Below are positions 1 through 8,709 of a stretch of 39,570 bases of DNA, one piece after another. Every line of letters starts with the position of its first letter. Within the stretch, counting starts at the first letter, position 1. The notes below the pieces were generated by a model. That model was not told the origin of the DNA. It saw nothing but the letters and a program-made list of their open reading frames with translations, and made no database searches. Position numbers and translations under genes: made by a program. Origin of the DNA: Nemertoderma westbladi (taxonomy: Eukaryota; Xenacoelomorpha; Nemertodermatida; Nemertodermatidae); assembly GCA_032718475.1 (NCBI GenBank), contig JAUCBJ010004165.1, positions 1 to 39,570 on the forward strand. Reading direction: 5' to 3'.

Positions 1-589
1 TCTACTACGCATTGCGACGCCATTGGCTAAGCTGTACACTGGGAAACGGGCAGTCGCGATGGCATCCGAGGGTCTGGAGGCCTTCGGGGGTCAGGGTTAC
101 ATAGAGGATACCGGGTTGCCAGGGTTACTGAGGGACGCACAGGTGCTGCCAATATGGGAGGGAACGACGAACGTGTTGTGCGTGGACGTGCTGCGCGCAG
201 CGGAGAAGTCCGGCGGGGCGACATTGAGGGCGTTAGCGGCGAGGGTTGAGGGAGCGGTGGAAGGGGGCCAAGTGGGATTGGGAGAGAGCTGTCAGCTGAT
301 CGCAGACGGACTGACCGCTGTACACAACTGGTTGTCCGGCAACCCCGCAGTGGACATAGTGACAGGGGCCAGACAGTTGGCCTACACCCTGTCACGGTTG
401 TACATGGGCGGTTTACTGGTTGAGCAGGCCGCGAGCAGTGGTCTGCCCGATGACCACGTGGCTGCTCTCCGTTGGTGTAAATGCCAACCGCTAACTCTAT
501 TGCCTAACTCGCTCTCACAGCCTTCGCTAATTCACAACACCACCAACCAATCAGGGAGAGACGATACTGTAAATTTACTCAGTTTATAA
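1..589 (+). CDS. Acyl-CoA dehydrogenase (AidB/ACDH-11-like), C-terminal exon, partial
   Basis: The reading frame is open from position 2 to a TAA at 587-589, so the window starts inside the gene. About 195 codons are visible. The segment LYTGKRAVAMASEGLEAFGG, followed by QGYIEDTGLPGLLRDAQVLP and IWEGTTNVL, is the conserved C-terminal alpha-helical part of flavin-dependent acyl-CoA dehydrogenases. The GLP-LLRDAQVLPIWEGTTNVL version fits the AidB/ACDH-11 branch rather than short- or medium-chain enzymes. By family, the enzyme would make an alpha,beta double bond in an acyl-CoA and pass electrons to FAD; the substrate cannot be read from this piece. The last ~30 residues (after roughly LRWCKCQPL) are not conserved and may be a lineage-specific tail. 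An ATTAAA at 594-599 is a weak poly(A) signal candidate very close to the stop. I see no acceptor at the 5' edge, so the exon probably begins before the window. Confidence 0.86.
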   Translation, partial: LLRIATPLAKLYTGKRAVAMASEGLEAFGGQGYIEDTGLPGLLRDAQVLPIWEGTTNVLCVDVLRAAEKSGGATLRALAARVEGAVEGGQVGLGESCQLIADGLTAVHNWLSGNPAVDIVTGARQLAYTLSRLYMGGLLVEQAASSGLPDDHVAALRWCKCQPLTLLPNSLSQPSLIHNTTNQSGRDDTVNLLSL

Positions 590-1006
590 ATTAATTAAAA
601 AAAGAGAGTCGGGTGAAAAAGATTTATCACCCGGGTGAAAAATATTTAAATATTTAAAAGCTGACTTTAGTTTCTTGTTTTGGTTAGAATAACATGCCAC
701 TGTAACCTGATCCTTTCCTTTAATTTATTACTAACATTGGTCGAGGTATTAATTAGCCAAGAGTGAATCTGGAATCTGGATCAAAATGAGCTTAATAGAC
801 ATTATTTATAAAGAAACTAACTAACTACATGTGTTCAGAGTTCTGACACATGTTTTTCACCCGGGTGATAAATGTTTTTCACCCGGGTGATAAATGTTTT
901 TCACCCAGGTGATAAAGAATTTATAAAATGGAAATAATTGGCCGCAATCAGCCAACGTAAACTGTCACCGTTTTATTTATATACCCGGTACATAGTTTAT
1001 ACTAAC
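590..1006. other. Noncoding spacer between the dehydrogenase stop and syntenin exon 4
   Basis: This AT-rich stretch has no convincing coding frame on either strand. I specifically looked on the minus strand for the second PDZ domain that should follow syntenin exon 4 and did not find it. A single CACCCGGGTG palindrome lies at 628-637, and three more copies in tandem lie at 851-916. Positions about 664-725 resemble a dispersed repeat also seen near 10600-10665 and 21000-21140 (motif around CTGTAACCTG-TCCTTTC). Confidence 0.6.
851..916. repeat. Three tandem 22-bp units with a CACCCGGGTG palindrome
   Basis: The units start at 851, 873 and 895 and are nearly identical (TGTTTTTCACCCGGGTGATA plus AA). 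The third has one change (CCCAGG) that breaks the palindrome. A fourth palindrome core stands alone at 628-637. The repeat lies just downstream of the syntenin exon-4 donor on the minus strand and downstream of the dehydrogenase stop on the plus strand. Function is unknown. Confidence 0.85.
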
Positions 1007-1181
1007 CTATCTCTAATGGCCATCGTTATACGTTTAGGATTCCCTTTCTTAATAACCACCATCGCTTTCTCCTTAGAGTATCCCGCGAGAACTTTATCGT
1101 CGATCGAGAGAATTTGGTCGCCAAATCGTATTCCCGCCAACGCCGCTGGGGTGCCCCGTTGTACCAGAGCAGCGAATATAC
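1007..1181 (-). CDS. SDCBP: Syntenin-like gene, coding exon 4 (rest of PDZ domain 1)
   Basis: Read on the minus strand, the exon begins after an acceptor TTTAG (1186-1182) and ends before a donor GTTAGT (1006-1001). It gives IFAALVQRGTPAALAGIRFG, then DQILSIDDKVLAGYSKEKAM and VVIKKGNPKRITMAIRDR. This matches the central and C-terminal part of syntenin PDZ1, including the RFGDQ-L turn and the ITM-IRDR end. The exon is 175 bp: two bases completing a Gly codon begun in exon 3, 57 codons, then two bases of a split Arg codon. The phases therefore fit exon 3 exactly. If the donor is not used, a TAA follows at 999-997 after three codons. Syntenin is a tandem-PDZ adaptor that binds syndecan tails, phosphoinositides and ALIX in endosome/exosome traffic. 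The PDZ2 exon that should follow is not in the window. Confidence 0.93.
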
Positions 1182-1320
1182 CTAAATAATAAATTCAGGA
1201 AAATATTCATTGCCGTAAAATTTAATTCAATAAAATAATTGTATGAATAGAGATTGCTGGCTATAGTAATGTCATTTTTCTCAACGTGACATCCCAATAT
1301 TGCAGCCCTTTTCTCCTCGC

Positions 1321-2232
1321 AATGGTAGCAGATAGGAGTAGCGCCCACCCCTACCCTCGGGTAGCATATAGGAGTAGCGTCCACCCCTACCTTCGGGTAG
1401 CAGATAGGAGTAGCGTCCACCCCTACCTTCGGGTAGCAGATATGAGTAGCGCCCATCCCTACCTTCGGGTAGCAGATAGGAGTAGCGCACACCCCTACCA
1501 TCGGGGAGCAGATCGCCCACCCATAGCTTCGGGTAGCAGATAGGAGTAGCGCCCACCCCTGCCTTGAGGTAGCAGATAGGAGTAGCGCCCACCCATAGCT
1601 TCGGGTAGCAGATAGGAGTAGCGCCCACCCCTGCCTTGAGGTAGCATATAGGAGTAGCGTCCACCCCTACCTTCGGGTAGCAGATAGGAGTATCGTCCAC
1701 CCCTACCTTCGGGTAGCAGATATGAGTAGCGCCCATCCAAAGCTTCGGGTAGCAGATAGGAGTAGCGCCCACCCCTGCCTTGAGGTAGCATATAGGAGTA
1801 GCGTCCACCCCTACCTTCGGGTAGCAGATAGGAGTAGCACCCACCCCTACCTTCGGGTAGCAGGCGGAATAGCGCCCACCCCTACCCTTGGGTATAGCAG
1901 ATAGCACCCACCCCTACCTTCGGGTAGCAGATAGGAATAGCACCCACCCCTACCTTCGGGTAGCAGGTGGAATAGCGCCCACCCCTACCCATGGGTAGCA
2001 GATGGAATAGCGCCCACCCCTACCTTCGGGTAGGGTAGCAGATGGAATAGCGCCCACCCCTACCTTCGGGTAGGGTAGCAGATGGAATAGCGCCCACCCC
2101 TAGCTTCGGGTAGGGTAGCAGATGGAATAGCGCCCACCCCTACCCTTGGGTAGCAGATAGGAGTAGTGCCCAACCCTACCCTTGGGTAGCAGATAGGAGT
2201 AGTGCCCAACCCTACCCTCGGGTAGCAGATAT
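1321..2232. repeat. 36-bp minisatellite, about 25 units
   Basis: The unit is GGGTAGCAGATAGGAGTAGC followed by GCCCACCCCTACCTTC on the plus strand. Variants are CCATAGCTTC, CCTGCCTTGA and, at the right end (about 1900-2130), a longer form with GGGTAGGGTAGCAGATGGAA. It lies inside syntenin intron 3, within 140 bp of the exon-4 acceptor. Because the unit is a multiple of three, long frames run through it on both strands, but they are pure repeat (units such as CYPKVGVGATPI) and are not genes. On the syntenin strand each unit contains GAAGGTAGGGG, a partial 5' splice-site match. Confidence 0.95.
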
Positions 2233-2468
2233 CGGAAGGGTGCGTTAGGGTCGCCACCGACTTCGGCCGACTGTTTGCTTGCACTCTTTACAACAACTGT
2301 ACGGTAAACAATCATTACATTTAATAGGGCTATAAATCAATGTTAGAGCAACGGTGAATATACCCAAAGCAAAACGTGTTCTAGAAGTTTATTTTATAGT
2401 TTCTAAGCTGCTAATTACTTCGCAGCGACCCAACCTAGTTACGAGGAGTTCGGAAGAGCAGCACGTTC

Positions 2469-5400
2469 CCTCTGCCTTATTTTCTTACCTTTGTTGACAC
2501 TGTGCCGCCACAATCCAACCTTCCCATCTGCGTTCTCCTATATTTTCTTACCTTTGCCGACACTGTGCCGCCACAATCCAACCTTCCCACCTGCGTTCTC
2601 CTATATTTTCTTACCTTTGCCGACACTGTGCCGCCACAATCCAACCTTCCCATTCGTGCCCTCCTATATTTTCTTACCCTTGCTGACATTGTGCCGTCAC
2701 AATCCAACCTTCCCATCCGTGTTCTCCTATATTTTCTTACCTTTGCTGACACTGTGCCGCCACAATCCAATCTTCCCATTCGCGTTCTCCTATATTTTCT
2801 TACCCTTGCTGACATTGTGCCGTCACAATCCAACCTTCCCATTCGCGTCCTCCTATATTTTCTTACCCTTGCTGACATTGTGCCGTCACAATCCAACCTT
2901 CCCATTCGCGTCCTCCTCTATTTTCTTACCATTGCTGACATTGTGCCGTCACAATCCAACCTTCCCATCCGCGTTCTCCTATATTTTCTTACCCTTGCTG
3001 ACACTGTGCCGCCACAATCCAACCTCCCCATCTGCGTTCTCCTATATTTTCTTACCTTTGCCGACACTGTGCCGCCACAATCCAACCTTCCCATCCGCGT
3101 TCTCCTATATTTTCTTACCTTTGCTGACACTGTGCCGCCACAATCCAACCCTTCCATTCGTGTCCTCCTATATTTTCTTACCCTTGCTGACACTGTGCCG
3201 CCACAATCCAACCTTCCCACCTGCGTTCTCCTATATTTTCTTACCTTTGCCGACACTGTGCCGCCACAATACAACCTTCCCATCCGCGTTCTCCTAATTT
3301 TCTTACCTTTGCTGACACTGTGCCGCCACAATCCAACCTTTCCATTCGTGTCCTCCTATATTTTCTTACCCTTGCTGACATTGTGCCGTCACAATCCAAC
3401 CTTCCCATCTCGTGTCCTCCTATATTTTCTTACCTTTGCCGACACTGTGCCGCCACAATCCAACCTTCCCATCCGCGTTCTCCTATATTTTCTTACCCTT
3501 GCTGACACTGTGCCGCCACAATCCAACCTTTCCATTCGTGTCCTCCTATATTTTCTTACCCTTGCTGACATTGTGCCGTCACAATCCAACCTTCCCATCT
3601 GCGTTCCTCCTATATTTTCTTACCTTTGCCGACACTGTGCCGCCACAATCCAACCTTCCCATCCGCGTTCTCCTATATTTTCTTACCCTTGCTGACACTG
3701 TGCCGCCACAATCCAACCTTTCCATTCGTGTCCTCCTATATTTTCTTACCCTTGCTGACACTGTGCCGCCACAATCCAACCTTCCCATCTGCGTTCTCCT
3801 ATATTTTCTTACCTTTGCCGACACTGTGCCGCCACAATCCAACCTTCCCATCCGCGTTCTCCTATATTTTCTTACCCTTGCTGACACTGTGCCGCCACAA
3901 TCCAACCTTTCCATTCGTGTCCTCCTATATTTTCTTACCCTTGCTGACATTGTGCCGTCACAATCCAACCTTCCCATTCGTCGTCCTCCTATATTTTCTT
4001 ACCTTTGCTGACACTGTGCCGCCACAATCCAACCTTCCCATTCGCGTTCTCCTATATTTTCTTACCCTTGCTGACACTGTGCCTTCACAATCCAACCTTC
4101 CCATTCGCGTCCTCCTATATTTTCTTACCCTTGCTGACATTGTGCCGTCACAATCCAACCTTCCCATCCGCGTTCTCCTATATTTTCTTACCTTTGCTGA
4201 CACTGTGCCGCCACAATCCAACCTTCCCATTCGCGTCCCCCTATATTTTCTTACCCTTGCTGACATTGTGCCGTCACAATCCAACCTTCCCATCCGCGTT
4301 CTCCAATATTTTCTTACCCTTGCTGACATTGTGCCGTCACAATCCAACCTTCCCATCCGCGTTCTCCTATATTTTCTTACCCTTGCTGACACTGTGCCGT
4401 CACAATCCAACCTTCCCATCCGCGTTCTCCTATATTTTCTTACCCTTGCTGACATTGTGCGTCACAATACAACCTTCCCATCCGCGTTATCCTATATTTT
4501 CTTACCCTTGCTGACATTGTGCCGTCACAATCCAACCTTCCCATCCGCGTTCTCCTATATTTTCTTACCCTTGCTGACATTGTGCCGTCACAATACAACC
4601 TTCCCATCCGCGTTCTCCTATATTTTCTTACCTTTGCTGACACTATGCCGCCACAATCCAACCTTCCCATTCGCGTTCTCCTATATTTTCTTACCTTTGC
4701 TGACACTGTGCCGCCACAATCCAACCTTCCCATTCGCGTTCACCTATATTTTCTTACCTTTGCTGACACTGTGCCGCCACAATCCAACCTTCCCATTCGT
4801 GTCCTCCTATATTTTCTTACCCTTGCTGACATTGTGCCGTCACAATCCAACCTTCCCATCCGCGTTCTCCTATATTTTGTTACCTTTGCTGACACTGTGC
4901 CGTCACAATCCAACCTTCCCATCCGCGTTCTCCTATATTTTCTTACCTTTGCTGACATTGTGCCGTCACAATCCAACCTTCCCATTCGCGTTCTCCTATA
5001 TTTTCTTACCTTTGCTGACATTGTGCCGTCACAATCCAACCTTCCCATTCGCGTCGTCCTATATTTTCTTACCCTTGCTGACATTGTGCCGTCACAATCC
5101 AACCTTCCCATCCGCGTTCTCCTATATTTTCTTACCTTTGCTGACATTGTGCCGTCACAATCCAACCTTCCCATTCGCGTCGTCCTATATTTTCTTACCT
5201 TTGCTGACATTGTGCCGTCACAATCCAACCTTCCCATTCGCGTTCTCCTATATTTTCTTACCTTTGCTGACATTGTGCCGTCACAATCCAACCTTCCCAT
5301 TCGCGTCGTCCTATATTTTCTTACCCTTGCTGACATTGTGCCGTCACAATCCAACCTTCCCATTCGCGTTCTCCTATATTTTCTTACCTTTGCTGACATT

Positions 5401-5513
5401 GTGCCGTCACAATCCAACCTTCCCATTCGCGTCGTCCTATATTTTCTTACCCTTGCTGACATTGTGCCGTCACAATCCAACTTTCCCATCCGCGCTCTCC
5501 TATATTTTCTCAC
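2469..5513 (-). repeat. 63-bp minisatellite made from the syntenin exon-3/intron-3 junction, about 48 units
   Basis: The period is 63 bp (for example TGTGCCG at 2501, 2564, 2627). On the minus strand each unit is about 46 nt resembling the last 46 nt of syntenin exon 3 (from codon Asn134), then about 17 nt resembling the start of intron 3. By eye exon and unit agree at about three quarters of exonic positions (for example GCGGATGGGAAGGTTGG shared) and almost fully across the intronic GTRAGAAAATATAGGAG. Nearly every unit keeps a donor: CAAAG|GTAAGA or CAAGG|GTAAGA, where the real one is CAAAG|GTGAGA. The array abuts the true exon at 5514 without a gap, so exon 3's end is effectively the first unit. 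A few units have 1-2 bp indels (near 3411, 3604, 3980, 4460). Long frames here are repeat artefacts. Confidence 0.95.
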
Positions 5514-5694
5514 CTTTGTTGACGCTGTGCAACCGCAACCCAACCTTCCCATCCGCGTTCTTACACAACACAACTTCCCGCACCCCGTGTTTCACTTCGG
5601 CGCGTTTATAACCGACTATACCGCTCTCATTCGTGATTGGTCCGCTGGTGGTTGGCAGGGCAACCGTCTGTGGCGCCACCGGCACCACAGACCA
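5514..5694 (-). CDS. SDCBP: Syntenin-like gene, coding exon 3 (linker and start of PDZ domain 1)
   Basis: The exon follows an acceptor TTTTCAG (5701-5695) in phase 0 and ends at donor GTGAGA (5513-5508) with one base of a Gly codon. It is 181 bp, 60 codons plus one base. It reads WSVVPVAPQTVALPTTSGPI, then a short linker, then GYKRAEVKHGVREVVLCKNA and DGKVGLRLHSVNKG. This aligns with the syntenin segment before and into PDZ1: the RAE-K-G-REV-LCK strand and the G-K-GLRL carboxylate-binding loop. Numbering from the exon-1 Met, PDZ1 starts near residue 126 and the KVGLRL loop is 138-143. The last 46 nt are the part that has been amplified into the intronic 63-bp array. Confidence 0.95.
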
Positions 5695-5876
5695 CTGAAA
5701 ATGTAAGAATTTTTAGTCAGAAAACAATTGGCTACACTAAATTATAAGCTCTATATTCTGTATGATCACATGACCTGCCACTTAACTGCGATATTAGCGG
5801 AGTTAGATGGCCCTTCCGTGCTTAATAATATAACATAATCAATCATAGTATATGTGTTTAACATCCATAGATTGTA

Positions 5877-6309
5877 TAAATTATAAGTATTATTAAACAG
5901 GACTAAGGATGATCCAACTCTATAGCAAATGGAGCGGAAAAAATGAATTCGCCACCAGCGGGGATTGAACCCGCGTCTCCCGATAAACGTTCAGGTATGC
6001 TAACCACTACACCACGGAGGCTCCTGCATCTTTCCGATTGATTTGCTATAGGTGGTAAGCTACCTTACGGTTGCTATTGAATACAGTCCTCCTTACGGAT
6101 GGATTTAATCTGTATTCTAATACAGTAGCAGTTATGACCTGTACTGCAAACGAATGTTATTGTATATGTGTTTAACATTCCATTAGCATACCTGAACGTT
6201 TATCGGGAGACGCGGGTTCAATCCCCGCTGGTGGCGAATTCATTTTTTCCGCTCCATTTGCTATAGAGTTGGATCATCCTTAGTCCTGTTTAATTACTTA
6301 TAATTTATA
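5877..6309. repeat. Inverted pair of tRNA-derived SINE copies
   Basis: Positions 5877-6002 and 6184-6309 are near-perfect inverted repeats of about 126 bp, separated by about 180 bp of unrelated sequence. The minus-strand left copy has a complete tRNA-like head followed by GAATTCATTTTTTCCGCTCC, then a tail ending TTAGTCCTGTTTAA and TTATAATTT. The plus-strand right copy starts part-way into the tRNA-like head (TTAGCATACCTGAACG). GTATATGTGTTTAACAT occurs as a direct repeat just outside the left arm (about 5849) and just before the right arm (about 6161). Two head-to-head SINE insertions, or a foldback rearrangement of one, would both explain this. Confidence 0.85.
5951..6021 (-). pseudogene. 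tRNA-like SINE head (Asp-like, degenerate)
   Basis: The minus strand folds as a tRNA. Acceptor arms are GCCTCCG/TGGTGGC with one T-T mismatch. The D-arm region is TGGTGTAGTGGTTAGC (A-box-like). The anticodon stem is CCTGA/TCGGG and the T-arm GCGGG-TTCAATC-CCCGC carries a B-box (GGTTCAATCCC). The anticodon loop is ACGTTTA, so position 33 is C rather than the near-invariant T, and the implied anticodon GTT would not fit an Asp-like body. No CCA-less isolated gene context is seen; the same 3' flank occurs in the second inverted copy. This is the Pol III promoter head of a SINE, not a working tRNA gene. Confidence 0.7.
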
Positions 6310-6594
6310 ACATAATCATATTCTTAAGAACATAATATACAATACATACAGATAATTAATGTGAATTACATGTGGAAGAATGTGAATGGTGGTTGATACG
6401 GCGGTATCGTTTCGGTTATATTAGGCCCTTCAGTAGCGCTACAACAGATTCATTCAAGGCCTACTCTCCCACTGCCCCCTAACACTTCATTACTTCACCA
6501 ACTTCATTAGTCCAGTTAATCCACCAACGGCCTCTATACCCAACTCAATTATTTTTATCTGTATACATAATTAAATAATGAAGGGAAGATACAA

Positions 6595-7480
6595 AATGAT
6601 CTACCGTGGCGCAAGAAGTCGAGGAAATCCAGCAAAGTACCTAACTGATCCTAGACTTTGCTGATGACATAGGGATACTATGAGAAACACTAGAGGGAGC
6701 CCAAAGGCTCCTCTCCTCATTGAAGAAGGTTGCTTCTAGTGTTGGTCTTTTTGTAAATTACAAGAAGACCAAAATCATGACAGTCAACCTAGACAGCCCT
6801 CAAGAAATATCTGATGGTAAGGGCATAAGCTCTAAGGGCGGCTTGATTGAGCATGTGGATGACTTCTGTTATCTGGGAAGTCAGATGAAGACCTTCGGAT
6901 ACGTAAGGGGAAGGCATGGGCAGCATTGAATAGACTATCCAGGATTTGGAAGTCCCATAGAATAAAACGGAACCTTTAGGTTCGATTATTAACGGCAGTA
7001 GTTGTACCAGTACTCTTATATGGGAATCCATGGTGGGTTCTAACTGCAGATGAAACTCTGGATGGCACATTCACAAGAATGCTACGCCGGGTTCATTGTG
7101 TTAAGTACAATGAACACATCTCCAACCAGACTCTACAACATATTGGAGGTTTTCATTGGCTCCCCCAAGCTTGATAATTGAAAGGAACCACCTCCGCTTT
7201 GTAGGACATTGCCTTCGCGTGAGGACCAGCCAGTGCATAATCTTGTGATTTGGCGGCCCCCATGGAGTGAATAAGCATGGTGGACAGCCCATGACCTTCT
7301 TGAGACGCATCTTAAAGGACACTGGCCTTGAAGATGCGGATGATCTAACAAATGTCATGAGTGATGATAGGGAGTTGTGGCGGCACAAATTTGTCGACAA
7401 GCGGCACAGCATTCTTAATATGTAATATATATATATATATATAATGCAGCTGCAATGCAGCAGCCGATCGTAGTAGTAGT
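6595..7480 (+). mobile_element. LINE-B fragment, RT thumb to 3' end, degenerate
   Basis: This is a plus-strand relic of the element at 21143-24500. Recognisable pieces are RSRGN-AKYLTD, ASSVGLFVNYKKTKIMTVNL, IEHVDDFCYLGS, a C-terminal stretch with LDGTFTRMLRR, and DTGLEDADDL. Frames are broken by many indels and stops. It ends with the family's 3' signature, CGGCACAGCATTCTTAA, an (AT)n run at about 7420-7442, ATGCAGCTGCAATGCAGC and a TAGTAGTAGT tail. It lies antisense within syntenin intron 2. Confidence 0.9.
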
Positions 7481-7817
7481 TCGCTTAACTGTACGCTGAT
7501 ATCGAATTTAAATTATATTGCAATTTAAAATAATCATGACGGTAAGAAAAGAATACACTGAAGGTGAGGGGGTGAAATTATAATATACTATGAATGTAAT
7601 GAAAAAATATACTATGTGAAAACTGAAAATATACTATGTAATTTTAACCGGGTGGTGGATTTTTAGGGGGTGAAAATTCTCTGCTACACCGGTACCCCGG
7701 TAATTTTGTGTTAAAAGATTAATAGGAACTGATAGCAGGATAGTAGTAGTATAAAGTATAAGGGATAGTAGTAGTATAAACTATGAACTGATAGACTAGG
7801 TGGAATATATTCCATAC

Positions 7818-8030
7818 CTCAGGGATGTGATGTTGCATTGTCGTACTGCTGATGTCCAGACCCATATACTCGTCCCCCAGACTCGGATACAACGAGCTGA
7901 TATGTTCACGGCGTTGCGTGGTGGCCGGGCTGTACGAAGGGGCGGCGACGTAGCCAGCTGGGTAGCCGCCAGCAGGAGCATCCGGCGCTGGGGCGGTCCC
8001 GGTAATAGCGGCATTGTGTTGGCGTTGCGC
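7818..8030 (-). CDS. SDCBP: Syntenin-like gene, coding exon 2 (N-terminal region with LYPSL motif)
   Basis: The exon begins after acceptor TTGTTTTTAG (8040-8031) and ends before donor GTATGG, both in phase 0; 213 bp encode 71 residues. It reads AQRQHNAAITGTAPAPDAPA, then a Gly/Pro/Ala/Tyr-rich stretch, then REHISSLYPSLGDEYMGLDI and SSTTMQHHIPE. The SSLYPSLGDEYMGL block matches the LYP-L...YMGL segment of syntenin N-termini, and the exon start AQ is at the same place as in vertebrate genes. LYPSL (residues 64-68 of the assembled protein) is the type of motif through which syntenin binds ALIX. The Pro/Ala-rich middle is poorly conserved. An overlapping frame in another register is an artefact. 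Confidence 0.93.
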
Positions 8031-8709
8031 CTAAAAACAAAAGCAACACGGTGAAACACGCATAGTAAAGTTCGGTTTGATGTTGAAGTTAATAAATTTC
8101 AACTTCAACAATATTACATTATTATATCCTATAACTCCCCGCATTAACTTCTTTCTTTCTTGATTCTATATCTGTCAGTCTGTAGTTTATTAGTTATTTC
8201 TGTTGTATATTAACTGTATAAACTGTAAACAGCCAACTAAATCTGTAAATACTACTGTACTAAATAGTTGGGGATTTGGTGCCGGTGCCGCAGGTCAGCA
8301 GGTTCTGTAAAATTAGAAATATACTTTCTTAATTTTTTTCCAATACGGTCAGAGACAGTCGAATATATTACATATTAGGCCTATATTCACATATTGGTTG
8401 GATTTGGATTAGAATCAGTCTATCTATCACTGTTACAGTACAACACTGTCAGACTGTAGCCGATCTCCCCCATTTCTTTTAGTAAAAACTGAATTTTTTG
8501 ACAATTTTTTTTACATTTAAAATTTAATATTATGACTTATCAGCTTATGGCACTTTACTTTAGTATTTGGTTCGGTTCCGGTTCGGCAAAATTTTAAATT
8601 CGGTCGATCCATAATCAGGTAAATCTATCATCTATTAGCCCAGTCTGCCAGGCCAGTTAGCCTCTGCTGAGGGTGAGGACTAACGTGTTTCGTGGGTCTG
8701 ACTAAATAC

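Larger units (their letters stand above)
1182..5513 (-). other. Syntenin intron 3 (phase 1), mostly minisatellite
   Basis: The intron runs from donor GTGAGA (5513-5508) to acceptor TTTAG (1186-1182), 4,332 bp. About 90% is two tandem arrays: 63-bp units next to the donor and 36-bp units next to the acceptor. The unique parts are 1182-1320, 2233-2468 and nothing else of note. No other exon was recognised. Retaining the intron would add four codons to exon 3 (GEKI) and then a TAG, leaving a product cut early in PDZ1. Confidence 0.88.
5695..7817 (-). other. Syntenin intron 2 (phase 0)
   Basis: The donor is GTATGG (7817-7812) and the acceptor TTTTCAG (ends 5695). It contains an inverted pair of tRNA-derived SINE copies (5877-6309) and a degenerate LINE 3' fragment (6595-7480). 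The stretches 5700-5876, 6310-6594 and 7481-7811 hold no recognisable gene. The last has two copies of ATAGTAGTAGTATAAA near 7740-7790. Confidence 0.85.

Noticed and set aside
590-1006. Syntenin PDZ2 exon
   Set aside because: Searched for the GHVGF-type start and the NGL-T-H-I-EI-G region on the minus strand; nothing similar was found.
938-1189. 83-codon plus-strand frame
   Set aside because: It is the antisense of syntenin exon 4; the minus-strand PDZ1 match and splice sites explain the sequence.
1094-2315. Open frames with CYPKVGVGATPI-type repeats
   Set aside because: Frames through the 36-bp minisatellite; three different frames and both strands are open, with no start context or conserved domain.
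2477-5706. Very long open frames on both strands (up to 661 codons) of 21-residue repeats
   Set aside because: They arise because the 63-bp unit is a multiple of three and lacks stops in several frames. All frames are pure repeat, and the array is intronic to syntenin.
5951-6021. Functional tRNA gene
   Set aside because: Anticodon loop lacks T33, the acceptor stem has a mismatch, and the flank is repeated in a second copy; it is a SINE head.
7796-8059. 84-87-codon frames on both strands
   Set aside because: They are out-of-register readings of syntenin exon 2. The correct frame gives the LYPSL...YMGL syntenin segment with proper splice sites.
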